Source: Pinus tabuliformis
Lineage: Eukaryota > Streptophyta > Pinopsida > Pinales > Pinaceae
Reading direction: 5' to 3'
Length of the DNA: 64,000 nt
Assembly (NCBI GenBank): GCA_031772625.1
Contig: CM062804.1
Location: 276,117,174 to 276,181,173 of the forward strand
In this document: positions 22,794 through 32,663 of the stretch, one piece after another
How the letters are laid out: each line of letters opens with the position of its first letter
How positions within the stretch are numbered: the first letter of the stretch is position 1
The notes under the pieces: generated by a model
Seen by the model: the letters and a program-made list of their open reading frames with translations, nothing else
Told to the model about the DNA's origin: nothing
Database searches by the model: none
Made by a program: the position numbers and the translations under genes

Positions 22794-23585
22794 ACTTGAT
22801 GGCAACCCCAGGTCACTCAAAATCATTCTCCCCCTTTGACATAAAGGGCAAAGGGTTGTGCTCCCCCTAAATACATGCTGAATTCTCTGCTCTGCTATGT
22901 TGTCCAAGCTTCCCCTAACTGTAGGCAAGGTCTGCAAGAAGATGTTCTACAAAAGAAACATGACTTTATACATTATAAATGACCTTCCTACCACCAAAGA
23001 CTCATACATACATCCATCTCCCAACCAAGTGGGGATTGACTCATCTACCCAACCAAGTGGGGATACACCAAGAATTTACACATGATAAAAACAAGAACAT
23101 TACTTCATCCATCCCAGGCATAGTGGGGAAACCAAGATAGGTCGTTACATGACCTTGATAAGAAAAGAAATACATGACATAGAGACGAAATATCTACAAC
23201 AAGACTATGATAGTTATCAACAACTATCATCAGCAGCATCTGTCAATCATCATTCAGACCAGCAACCATGTTCTCCCTCTGCACCTGTTCCACCTGAAAT
23301 AAAAACAACTGTGAATGTGAACCAAGATCTTCTAAGATAATTCCAACAATGCATTATTAGAAGAATATATGCTCCCCCTGAACTTGTGCCAGATGGTCTC
23401 TGCCAGACCCATATTAGACTCTTTTCATCTTGAGCCTGACCCACTATTTGTCTTTAAACCAACATATACGTGATTTTATCTTCATAAGCTGGCGTATGTA
23501 CGTGGATCCTCCTCATGAAACTCGCGTACAACCATTTTTCTCTGAAACAGACAAGATTTAGTAGCAAGATGATGCATCAACTACC
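22794..23585. other. Untranslated 3' spacer of element C
   Basis: About 790 bases between the RNase H end and the polypurine tract with no supported gene. It contains repeated CCAACCAAGTGGGGAT phrases (23022-23070, a variant at 23115-23130) and CTCCCCCTTTG/A runs that look like secondary polypurine tracts on the minus strand (22820-22870, 23370). The env-like ORF of some SIRE elements is absent here. Confidence 0.5.
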
Positions 23586-23589
23586 CCCA

Positions 23590-24334
23590 GCTTCTGTCTG
23601 AAGTATTCAAATGTCTCTTTGGGCAGTGGTTTGGTGAGTATATCAGCAACTTATTCCTTAGAGGGAATATACTCCAATTTAACCTTTTGTTCAAGCACTT
23701 GTTCCCGGAGAAAATGATACTTGATAGGTATGTGCTTAGTCTTTGAATGCATGACAAGATTCTTTGAAATACTAATTGCAATTGTATTATCACAATAAAT
23801 GGAGATAGGTGGAATAAAAGTGATTTGAAGGTCTTGCAATGTTTGCATCATCCAAAGGAGTTGTGTGAAGTAAGATGCAGCAGCCACATATTCTACTTCA
23901 GCTGTCGATAATGCAATTGAACCTTATTTCTTGCTGAACCAAGATACTAATCTGGAACCCATAAAGAATGCACCACCACTAGTGCTTTTTCTATCATCCA
24001 CACTTCCTGCCCAATCTGCATCTATATATGCATGAAGTGTGAGATTTGTATCTCTAGGATACCATAAGCCATAGTTTTGAGTTCCTTGAAGATACTTGAA
24101 AATTCTCTTAACTGCCTGAAGATGAGTTTCCTTTGGATTTGCCTGAAACCTTCCAACTATTCCCACTACATGCATAATGTCTGGTCGGGTACCTGTTAGA
24201 TAGAGCAGACTACCAATCATGGATCTATAGGTTGGTTGATGTACTGCTGCTGATTCATCATTTGCGCTGAGGCTGCATCCTGTTACCATAGGGGTACACA
24301 CTGGTTTCAAATCCTCCATCCCATATTTCTTCAA
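23590..24334 (-). pseudogene. RNase H of element C, with one in-frame stop
   Basis: This copia RNase H would degrade the RNA strand of the RNA-DNA hybrid. From 24334 it reads CTPMVTG, YRSMIGSLLYLTGTRPDI and HAYIDADWAGSVDDRKSTSG, which carries the first Asp. A stop after SWFSKK at 23924 is followed by STAEVEYVAAAS (catalytic Glu) and IYCDNTIAIS (Asp). KTKHIPIKYHFLREQV and VADILTKPLPKETF come after a further stop at about 23651. All four catalytic positions are visible, so only the stops inactivate it. It follows the RT in normal copia order. Confidence 0.88.
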
Positions 24335-24433
24335 GATCTGCTTGAGATACTTGGTTTGTGATAGAAAAATGTTGTCTTTGTTTTGTTGGACTTATAAAGC
24401 AAGAAAATATGTAAGCTCACCAAGCAGGGACAT

Positions 24434-24960
24434 TTAAAATTCTTTTTGCATCACCAAGGCAAAGTTTTGACTCATGTCTTCTTCATTACTACCAAAGATG
24501 ATATCATCAACATACACAATAAGTATTAGCGACTTATCATTGTCAATTTTTATATATAGATTGCTATCTGTTGATCCTTTTATAAAACCTTGTTGATGGA
24601 GGTACTTATCCAACCGATAATACCAAGCCCTTTGAGCCTGTTTAAGGCCATAGAGAGCCTTTTTGAGTCTGCATACAAGTTTTGGATCATTTCCAAGAAT
24701 AAACCCATTTGGTTGTTCAATATATACTTCGTCATCCAAGTCTCCATTCAGGAAGGCAGACTTCACGTCCATTTGAAATACTTTGAACTTCTGAAAGCTA
24801 GAAAGAGCAAGGAACATTCTTATGGCCTCAAGTCTAGCAACTGGTGCAAAAGTTTCTTCAAAGTCTATACCTTCTTGTTGAGCATACCCTTTACAAACAA
24901 GTTTAGCCTAGTTTCTAATCACATCTCCATTTTCATTTAGCTTATTTTTGAATATTCATT
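24434..24960 (-). pseudogene. Reverse transcriptase of element C
   Basis: The open part (24817-24434) contains FQMDVKSAFLNGDLDDEVYI, VCRLKKALYGLKQAQRAWYY and the catalytic YVDD (LIVYVDDIIFGSN), all signatures of copia RT. Upstream to about 25000 the N-terminal fingers are in other frames (ARLEAIRMFLALSSF region). Stops near 24900 and 24340 interrupt the polyprotein. The catalytic aspartates are intact. Confidence 0.88.
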
Positions 24961-25469
24961 TTATTCCTATGACATTCTTATCTTTTGGTCTAGGAACCAA
25001 CTCCCAAGTGTTATTCTTTTCAATCTGCTCAAGTTCTTCTTCCATGGCCTTTACCCAGCATTCATCTTTGCATGCCTCTCTTACATTTTGTGGTTCAGTG
25101 GAGGAGAGTAATGCTAGTAACTTGAAGCTTCTAAAATGGTTCTTCTTGTTTTTACACCTGCCTCTTTTTGCCCCAAAATTTTGGTTTCTGGATGATTCTT
25201 CTAAACATACTTGGATGGAGTCTTTTCTTCTATTCTTATCTGTTCTTCTGGTGCCTCATGGGTTTCTTCTTCATCATGAATCTGATTTGATGTTGAAGGA
25301 TAGTCTTCATCATCTTCGAAATATTCAGATTTTACTTGCCTAAGAGTGTTCGCTTCTTCATCAACCACTACATCAATACTTTCAACAATTTTCCAAGTCT
25401 TTTATTGTAACACTTATATGCTTTGCTGTGAGGAGAGTAACCAAGGAGAATGCCTTCATCTGCTGCAGG

Positions 25470-26302
25470 TTAAAACTTGCCAAGGTTTTCATCAGTCTTT
25501 TTGATGTAGCATTTGCTTCCAAAAATTCTGAAGTATTTAACTATGGGAGTCTTACCATACCAAAGTTCATGAGGAGTCTGAGTGCTGTTTACCCGGACGT
25601 TTGTCTTGTTGAGAATAGTAACTGCAACAAATACGGCTTCACCCCAGAAGGTTGCGGGAGTTCCAGACTCATCAAGCATAGCACGAGCCATTTGTTGAAC
25701 CGTTCTGTTCATCCTTTCCACTACTCCATTTTTCTGAGGGGTCCTTGCAGTAGAGAATTCCCTTCCTATTCCATGTTCTTCACAAAAATTAAAAAATTCA
25801 TCCAAGGTAAATTCCCCTCCTCGATCAGACTTGAGGCATTTGATTCTCCGATCTGACTCGTTTTCAACCAAGGCTTTGAATGCTTTGAACTTATCGAAAA
25901 CTTCGTCTTTATGCTTCATAAGTCCTATCCAACACATCTTGTAAAAGTCGTCAATGAGCAATATAAAATATTCTTCTCCTCAAGGTGACCTTTTCCTAGA
26001 TGGACCACATACATCAGTATGGACAAGTTCAAGTGGCTTGCTAGTTGATCCTTCCTTCTCAGGAAAATTAGTTCTCGTTGCTTACCAAACTGACATGATT
26101 TGCATATTGTATTGTCTGGAATTTTGATGTCAGGGAGATCACGAACCGCCTGATATTTGCATGCTTTCCTTATCTGAGAGAAGCTTATATGCCCTAATCT
26201 TCTATGCCATAGCCAGTGTTCATCATTCTTGTTTAGATAGCATTGGCATTGTCCTCCCTTGAGTATGTATAAATTATTTGGAGTTCTTATACCTTTGATC
26301 AC
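25470..26302 (-). pseudogene. Integrase of element C
   Basis: Copia integrase inserts the DNA copy into the genome. The zinc finger is at 26302-26090: WLWHRRLGHISFSQIRKAC and TICKSCQFGKQ (HHCC complete). The catalytic core is at 25961-25470 in another frame: LIDDFYKMCW (first Asp), IKCLKSDRGGEFTLDEF (second Asp) and RTPQKNGVVERMNRT (Glu), then PHELWYGKTPIVKYFRIFG. All D, D, E residues are present; the frame change near 25940 breaks the chain. Downstream to about 25000 a poorly conserved C-terminal region links it to RT. Confidence 0.9.
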
Positions 26303-26344
26303 TATTTCTCCTGTATCAAGCTCACGAATGATGCATCAATTTGA

Positions 26345-26640
26345 TCAAAATATTACTTCATTTCCTTGATCACACATTTGATTGACACTCAATAGATTAT
26401 GCTTTAAGCCATCAACATACATAACATTTCCAGCCTTGACCTTTTCTTTCAAAAGCACAGAACCTTTACCTTTTATGAGTGCAGGGGTGTCATTTCCAAT
26501 TGAGACCTTCTTTTCCTTTTCTAAGGCACTATATGACTGAAGTTTTTCCTTATCACCTGTCATATGTTTCGAGAATCCACTATCGATGTACCACTGATTT
26601 TCCTGTCCTTCCGCATATAAGGCTATCCCACATCTTTCTG
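26345..26640 (-). pseudogene. Protease of element C
   Basis: The minus strand at about 26620-26570 reads QWYIDSGFSKHMTGD, the copia aspartic protease active site. The Cys that usually follows DSG is Phe. The rest of the domain (26563-26345: VSIGNDTPALIKGKGSVLL, VMYVDGLKHNLLSVNQMCDQ) is open. It joins the zinc finger of integrase after a break near 26340. The catalytic Asp is intact. Confidence 0.82.
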
Positions 26641-26647
26641 GTTGCGA

Positions 26648-27520
26648 TTATTTCTTTCTCCATGTTTTAGAATTCAATGAAACTTGCTCCTTCTGAGTTG
26701 TTTGCCGAAACCTACTCCTGCATTCAGAATCTTCATGACTGAAGTTGTTACAAATAGAACATTCTACTTCATTCTCAAGAGCAGAAAAGTTATTGTAGGT
26801 CCTTTTCATGATCCCAGTCATACTCCTTTGTTTTTGAGCTTCTCTAGTCATGATGGTCTTGTAGGCAACACATTGAGCAACTTTGTGACCAAAGTTATGA
26901 AAAGAGAAACATTGGCCATTGAAGAAATTTCTGCAATTATCAAACCTACCAACCAAATGATTGTAGTTTCCAATCACATCCATTCTTGAGGCAAATTGAG
27001 AATGATTTACCTATGGTTGGTTGAAGCTTCTATTCATCCTTGAAGTATATTGCCCCTGATTTACTTGGTAGTCTTTGTTCATTCTTGAAGCAAATTGTCC
27101 CTGATTTACTTGGTGATCTGCATTATGCTTTTGCTGTCGATTGTCAACCTGTTCACTTTTTCTTGCTGCATCAAGATAACTTTTGGAGGTGGATGGTTTC
27201 TGTGCTTGAGACGCTTCTTCAGTATATCCAAGACCTGTCTTGATTAGAGGAGAATGTTGCACTTCGATAATCTCATCTAAAGTTTCAGATCCTTTAGCAA
27301 ATCTAAGATTAAGAGCTTTTGATTTCTCAATATCTTTTCTAAGTCCGACAATTTCACATTCTAACTTTTCATTGTGTTTTTCCCTTTCAGCAAGTTGGAA
27401 TGTCAAAGTATCTATAATCATATTCTTTTCCTCTAAACAAATTTTGAGTTTAGAAATTTCTTCATAGATACCTTCTTCATCTATGGCATCCAAGAAATCA
27501 TCATCTTCAAAAGCCATCAA
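26648..27520 (-). pseudogene. Distal gag segment of element C: coiled coil and two zinc knuckles
   Basis: At 27520-27011 a 169-codon stretch has an acidic start (DDDFLDAIDEEGIYEEISKL) and a long heptad-rich helix to about residue 75, then a Gln/Asn-rich tail with a repeated YQVNQGQ phrase. At 26983-26648 two CCHC units follow. CFSFHNFGHKVAQC has its second Cys replaced by Phe; CSICNNFSHEDSEC is complete. Such a second nucleocapsid block after a coiled coil is typical of SIRE/Maximus-type copia gag. The two segments are in different frames, with a break near 27000. Confidence 0.7.
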
Positions 27521-27610
27521 AAGTATATAATCATTACGTTGTTCATCTTCATCACTATTTGAATATCCATCACTATCTTCATGTGTATAATAGCTCTTCT
27601 TACTTACATT

Positions 27611-28439
27611 CTATTTTCTATTCCATCTAACTGGTTCCTTACCTTTGTCAATTTTATCTTTATGAGGACACTTGGCAGCAGAATGACCAACTCTTCCACA
27701 AGCAAAGAATTTGAAAGGCAGCTTACCTCTAAATCTTCCAGTTCCCCATTGAAGGTTCTTGACAAAATTTGATTCTTCTTCTTCTTCTGACATATGTCCT
27801 GACTCATTGTAATCTGCTTTTCCTGAGGCTTTGAATGCAGCTTCTCTCCTGTCTGATGGTCCCACTTTTCTCATTTCATAAGCAGTTAGGATTCCGTGTA
27901 GCTGTGACATGGTAATGCTCTGTAGATTCTGTTTTTCTTCTATGGCAGAAACTTTTGAATCAAACTTAGGAGACAAAGATATTAGAACCTTTTCAACCAA
28001 AACAACTTCTTTTATTTTTTCACCCAAGTTTTTCATACAATTAACAATCTCATCTACACGTAGGAAATAGTTAGCCACACTTTCATCATTATGCATTCTG
28101 AGATTTTCATATTGAATTCTGAGAGTTTGTAGTTTTGCTCGTTTTACCTGTTCATCTCCTTCATAGCTTAGAACGATTTTGTCCCATATTTCTTTTGCGG
28201 TTTTGAGCTGCATAACCTTGACGAATTCTGATTGAGATAGGCTCCCTAATAGAGTATTGACAGCCTTTGCATTTGTTTCACACTGCTTCTTACCAGCCGT
28301 ATCTGTAGGATTTGCCGATGGAAATGTGTATCCTGTTTCCACAATCCCAAACTTCTGTACCAAGAGATTTAAGATAGGCAGTGATTCTTACCTTCCAATA
28401 GAAGAAGTTTCTCCCATCAAAAATTGGTGGCCTGATTGA
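27611..28439 (-). pseudogene. Gag capsid region of element C (UBN2-type)
   Basis: A 250-codon open stretch from 28363 carries the copia gag capsid fold: TNAKAVNTLLGSLSQSEFVK, KTAKEIWDKIVLSYEGDEQV, LRIQYENLRMHNDESVANYF and ISLSPKFDSKVSAIEE. Its nucleocapsid knuckle reads FFACGRVGHSAAKCPHK, in which the first Cys of CCHC is Phe. The true start is probably upstream of 28363, near 28460, where MSNYEKEASIRPPIFDG-like residues can be read across a break at 28390. It is the first gene after the primer site. Confidence 0.85.
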
Positions 28440-28509
28440 TGCTTCTTTTTCGTAGTTGCTCATGATGATAGATCTTCCTTCAAGCGATCAAGCTTCTTCT
28501 GAAGGACCT

Positions 28510-28521
28510 GCTCCGATACCA
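28510..28521 (-). promoter_or_regulatory. Primer-binding site of element C (initiator tRNA-Met)
   Basis: TGGTATCGGAGC on the minus strand, two bases inside the 5' LTR. One mismatch to the canonical TGGTATCAGAGC. Confidence 0.85.
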
Positions 28522-28523
28522 AT

Positions 28524-30099
28524 TGTTGGAAATAATACTGAGAGCGGGGGGGTGAATCAGTATTATCTAATCAATATAAATTTTTCATTTCCATATTCAG
28601 ATTCATATACGCTACTTCAGTTAAGGAAAACTGCGTGTATACGCAACTGTGTATAATGCAACCAACGTATATTCAGTAAACTTATAAATCAGTTAGTTGC
28701 TTCTTAATGAGTGCATCATAACATTATTAACCATATGATCAGTAAACATGAGCAGTAAAGCAAAGCAAATCATCACACATAATCAACACACATGAACACC
28801 AAGATGTAAGGTAGAAACCCAATGTGGTTGAAACCACCTACTGCAATTTGTCTCTATCTTATTTTAAATTAGAAACTTCTTTTTACAATGATTTTGTACT
28901 GGTGCAGTCTTATGCCAGTATGCAGGCTGCTACCTGCAGAAGGCTACAACCTTCTCTCGTTCTCCAGATTCTCTTGGAAGGGAGCTACAACCCCCTTAAC
29001 TCTTGTACTCGCTGAGATACTAATATGTAGGTGCCGACCTACAGAAGGCTACAACCCTCTCTTTTCTTCCAGGGACCACGTTTCATAAATTTTCAAACTA
29101 GATCCATGAATATTAATCAAACATCAAGTATATCTGCATCAACCAATCTCCTTTGTACAAACAAATACTGAATCGACCAATAGCTTCTCAGAATGCTATA
29201 ACCAAAAAACAGTACCAGTAACCAAACACCAATTTTGAACCCATAACACTGCAGCAATAAACAAAAGCAGCTAAAACATATTTCATGAGATGTACGCTAC
29301 TTCAATATGTGGAACCTATGTGCATACGCTTTTGTATCAAGGCCAACTGGTGTATACGCTGTTTTAAGTTAGTGAACCAGCGTGTATACGCGCCTCTGCT
29401 GCGCTGAACCTGCGTACAGATCTATAAAAGATAATTTACCCTTTTCACTTATTCAGACATCAGTTATACCCAGATTATCATATTTATAGATCAAGTCATG
29501 CGCCAAATATAACATATCAAAATTACACAAAGATACTTCTCTTCAAGCTGCCTTAAGATCTTGACCCATCAATAGAACTTATCCTTCTCCTTGCGCTCAG
29601 GTTCCTCCTTGATTCAGATCTAGTTATGCACCATAACCCAATGACCAGTATTCTAGATCTTTCTCTTCATAAGATATTCAATGCTTAAGTCAATACCCTT
29701 GCCAAATGATCTCCTTCCCTTTTTATAGTCTTAGGCCTTACTCAAACCATGGTCCAAAACCATTGAGAACCAATACTAGGGACCCAATACCTGGGTTCAA
29801 CACTTTGGATGCAATACCAAGGACCAAAACCATAGGTTCAAATATGTTGGACTAAATACCATGGACCAAACATAAGATTTCCCACATGTACACACTTTTC
29901 TTTGCATGAAAGTGTGTGCATACGTATACACTCCTTTTGGTCGGTAATCCCACGTGTATATGCGATTTTGTAAGAGGAATCTACGTATACCTCATTTTCT
30001 TTCATTCTGAGAGCCTGAACTGTGATCTTCCCTTTGAGTGATTTTCCATCAAGGACAACACCTGTGCCATAGTGCCAAACCTGTGTCATAATGCCAACA
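28524..30099 (-). repeat. 5' LTR of element C
   Basis: A 1,576-bp partner of 21200-22779. It carries a perfect 10-bp inverted repeat around a G-run (28532-28541 and 28557-28566), several GTATACGC-like motifs, and the TATA-like box at 29719-29727 on the minus strand. Confidence 0.92.
29719..29727 (-). promoter_or_regulatory. Putative TATA box of element C
   Basis: TATAAAAAG on the minus strand in the 5' LTR, identical to the copy at 22398-22406. This LTR would drive the element. Confidence 0.55.
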
Positions 30100-30104
30100 A
30101 CAAT
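30100..30104. repeat. Right target-site duplication of element C (ACAAT)
   Basis: Pairs with GCAAT at 21195-21199 with one G/A difference. Confidence 0.65.
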
Positions 30105-30140
30105 AACAACATTGAAATATATTCTCTACAGTGAATCCAA

Positions 30141-30151
30141 CTCTGATGCCA
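30141..30151 (-). promoter_or_regulatory. Primer-binding site relic of copia element H
   Basis: TGGCATCAGAG on the minus strand resembles the initiator tRNA-Met site with one transition. It lies directly inside a TG-starting LTR edge at 30152. Together with the gag start at 21194 it defines the 5' end of an older copia element split by element C. Confidence 0.5.
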
Positions 30152-31350
30152 TGTAGAAATTAATGTGTAGATCTAAAAATGTTGATGAAATTTACTAAAT
30201 CACAAGATTTGAAGCTACTCTAATGATGTGTGGAAGTTTATTCACCATATAGAACAAAAAAAATAGACATGCAAAAGAAAAACATCACACATCCACAAAT
30301 ATTTATCTAGGGGAAAGAAATTTCTCAAAACCCCTTCATATATGTATTACATTAATTATAGAATAGAGATAAAATACATATGCTTGCTCAACCTTGAGCA
30401 CACCCTACAAGTGTATAGTCTATCCCTCTTCCTGATTGTCCGACTTTGGCCACCACTTAGCCAATTTTCAAGCCCTACAAGCTCCTAGTTCTTTTCCATT
30501 TTTCTTGAGGAATTGGCCCCTATTATTAAGGAATTTCCCACTATTGAATTACAAAATTCCTCTAGCTCCTTCCTCGGACTGCATGCACCACCTGTACACA
30601 TTGGAATATGCTACAACTGATAGTACACTAACTTGGAATTTTCATCTCAAATAGGTAACTCGAATTCTTTGCATGAAAAAAATAGTTTGGTTTGATTGAT
30701 CAGTTAGTTGGTTGATCATTGAGTGTGATTGAAGTTCCACTTCCACAGCTTGACCTCCACTAGTTCTTCTAGTAGTTAGAACTAGTTTAACTGATAATAA
30801 CACAAATTAACTAAAATGAGTTGCTACAAATTAGCAATCAACAATATTAAACTGAACTGAAGCTTCCCCACATTGAATTAACTGTGTTAATTGAGTGACA
30901 AGTGCCATGTCACCTCAGTTAACTACCTCCAATATTCATGTTGACGTAGAAATTCTAATTTTCTCTAGTTTGACTAAGGAAAATTCAAACTGATATTTTC
31001 TTACTGCATTTTCAACACTTTTCTCGGTATTGCTTCCTCATTCCCTTTTCAACTCTCCTTCATTCTTCTAGCTAGGTTTTTAATATAAATTTATTCTTTG
31101 AAGACATATTCCTTCTCATAAAAAATTTGGAAACACTTTTCCAGGTCTCTATATTTTGTTAATAGATCTTCTATTTCTACAATGATGCTCTAATTTGGGC
31201 TTGATATTCAATCAATTTCTCATTTTTCTTCATCAATTCTCTAGATTTCTATTCCATGCAGTGCATGCAACCAATGTTAGATATTTCTTGTAGTATTTCG
31301 ATCGATTATTTTCTCAAAACCCCGATTGTGAAGATTATCACACAATACAC
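30152..31350 (-). repeat. Probable 5' LTR of copia element H
   Basis: The segment starts TGTAGAAATTAATG in + orientation next to the primer-site relic. Its outer end is uncertain; CACACAATACACA near 31340-31352 is a plausible terminus, immediately before a different copia gag relic. No second copy was found in the window, so this is inferred from context. No gene was recognised inside it. Confidence 0.35.
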
Positions 31351-31357
31351 ATATGGC

Positions 31358-31583
31358 CTATGGATCTGATAATTGATTTTGGTTTGAATGGAATTTATCA
31401 TCATATCCATTTATCACCATTTTCCAAACATGATATCCTCGAGAAGATATTTCTGACTTCACCTTTTCTCTACATGCTAAAAAATTTACCATGGAGCCAT
31501 GGAACATCTTGATAACCCATGATTTTCCCAAGTTTACCTTACAAGGATTAATCAACCACAAAGGAACTTGATGTGACACCACC
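31358..31583 (-). pseudogene. N-terminal gag relic of a third copia element (I)
   Basis: The minus-strand reading from 31582 contains MFHGSMVNFLACREKVKSEI and RGYHVWKMVINGYDD. This matches the LFDGxNYxxWKxxM...GYxVWxxVxxGY pattern at the start of copia gag. A TGGTGTCA phrase (31571-31578 region, minus strand) just upstream may be a worn tRNA-iMet primer site. The gag is cut off at its left by the LTR of element H. Confidence 0.5.
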
Positions 31584-32095
31584 TGTTATAAATGTAGATC
31601 ACTACTAAGTGTGGGTGTGAATTAGTAGTGATAATCCTTATATAATTTTAAGTTATTTTTTCTGGTTTACTGAATAACAACACACATCAATAACATCAAT
31701 AGTTCTAAATGTAAAAGAAACACAAAATCAACACATAAAACCCATGATAAACATCAATATGAGTGTGCAAAAAGAGACCCAAGTATTTATGGTGGAAATC
31801 GTTAAGGGGAGAAAACCACCCTGCTATTGTTGCATTGCTTTGAATATTTTATTATTGAAATAAATATTTTATCTTTTAGTTGGCCTCCAACAGCAAGGAG
31901 CCACCATCAACAAGAAGCCATCACCCCTTTCACAATTTAGTTGGCCACCATCAACAAAGAGCCACTACCCCTATAACAATTTAGTTGGCCACCACCAAAA
32001 ATGAGCCACTAGCCTTGTAACTCTCTTAGACCACTTTTCAAAATATTTCAAACTAGAAACCAATCATCAAAGAAACTCTCTTTGTAGCAAGGGTA
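31584..32095 (-). repeat. Partial 5' LTR of copia element I
   Basis: Starts TGTTATAAATGTAG in + orientation. Like the LTRs of element C it has a near-terminal inverted repeat (31598-31608 with 31622-31632) around a G-rich loop ending TGAA. It is truncated on the right by the LINE that begins near 32096. It contains three imperfect tandem copies of a 45-60 bp unit (TTAGTTGGCCACCA...GAGCCACTA). Confidence 0.55.
31878..32020 (+). repeat. Three imperfect tandem repeats inside the LTR of element I
   Basis: TTAGTTGGCC recurs at about 31878, 31940 and 31981, each followed by a CCACCA and GAGCCACTA phrase and most by ACAATTT. The spacing varies from about 42 to 62 bases. Confidence 0.65.
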
Positions 32096-32663
32096 TTGAA
32101 CAATAAGAGAGGAGGAGAGTCTCAAGTAGCCTCAAAGCTAGACAAATTCTTTATCTCAGAGGACCTCATGCTCATAGGCATGGATATGACAGTGAGAATT
32201 CTCCCCTTCGGTGGCTCGGACCACTAGCCTGTCCAACTTGAGGTTTAGGGCATTGGCACCTTGAAGAACAAACCTTTTAGATTTGAGAATATCTGGCTCA
32301 CCCACCTAGATTTTATCAGCAACATTGCTAAATGGTGGATAGAGGATCTGCAGATTCAGGGTACGAGAATGTTTCTACTACACAAATGACTGAAACATAT
32401 CAAGCTCAGACTCAAAGATTGGAACAAGAATGAGTTGGCAATATTTTTGAAGTGAAAAAAATTGTCGAAGGTAAAATGTAGGAACTCAATCAAGCCCTCA
32501 TCACGGATGGCTTTGATAGGGAAAGGAACGATCAAGCCACTAAGCTTCAGTAGGATTGGGAGAATTTATGTTTAAATAAGAGGAGATATTTTGGAGAAAA
32601 AAATCAAGGGTTCAATGGATAAAAGTAGGGGAGAGAAACACAAGGTTTTTCCACAGATCCACT
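32096..32663 (+). pseudogene. C-terminal endonuclease and linker of LINE D
   Basis: In frame from 32096: VLNNKRGGESQVASKLDKFF, then ILPFGGSDH followed by a stop in place of the usual Trp or Tyr, and FRFENIWLTHLDFISNIAKW. The GSDH motif carries the catalytic Asp-His pair at the end of the apurinic endonuclease fold. Stops follow at several positions through 32660. Confidence 0.75.

Larger units (their letters stand above)
21200..30099 (-). mobile_element. Element C: SIRE/Maximus-like Ty1/copia retrotransposon
   Basis: An 8.9-kb minus-strand element with 1.58-kb LTRs (21200-22779 and 28524-30099), a tRNA-iMet primer site, a polypurine tract and a near-perfect 5-bp target duplication. The order gag, protease, integrase, RT, RNase H is diagnostic of Ty1/copia. 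The long gag with a coiled coil and second knuckle block suggests the SIRE/Maximus group. LTRs differ by about 5% by eye. Most domains retain catalytic residues but several stops and frame changes are present. Confidence 0.93.

Noticed and set aside
24590..25856. Plus-strand ORFs of 116-142 codons
   Set aside because: They are antisense to RT and integrase of element C, whose catalytic motifs are read on the minus strand.
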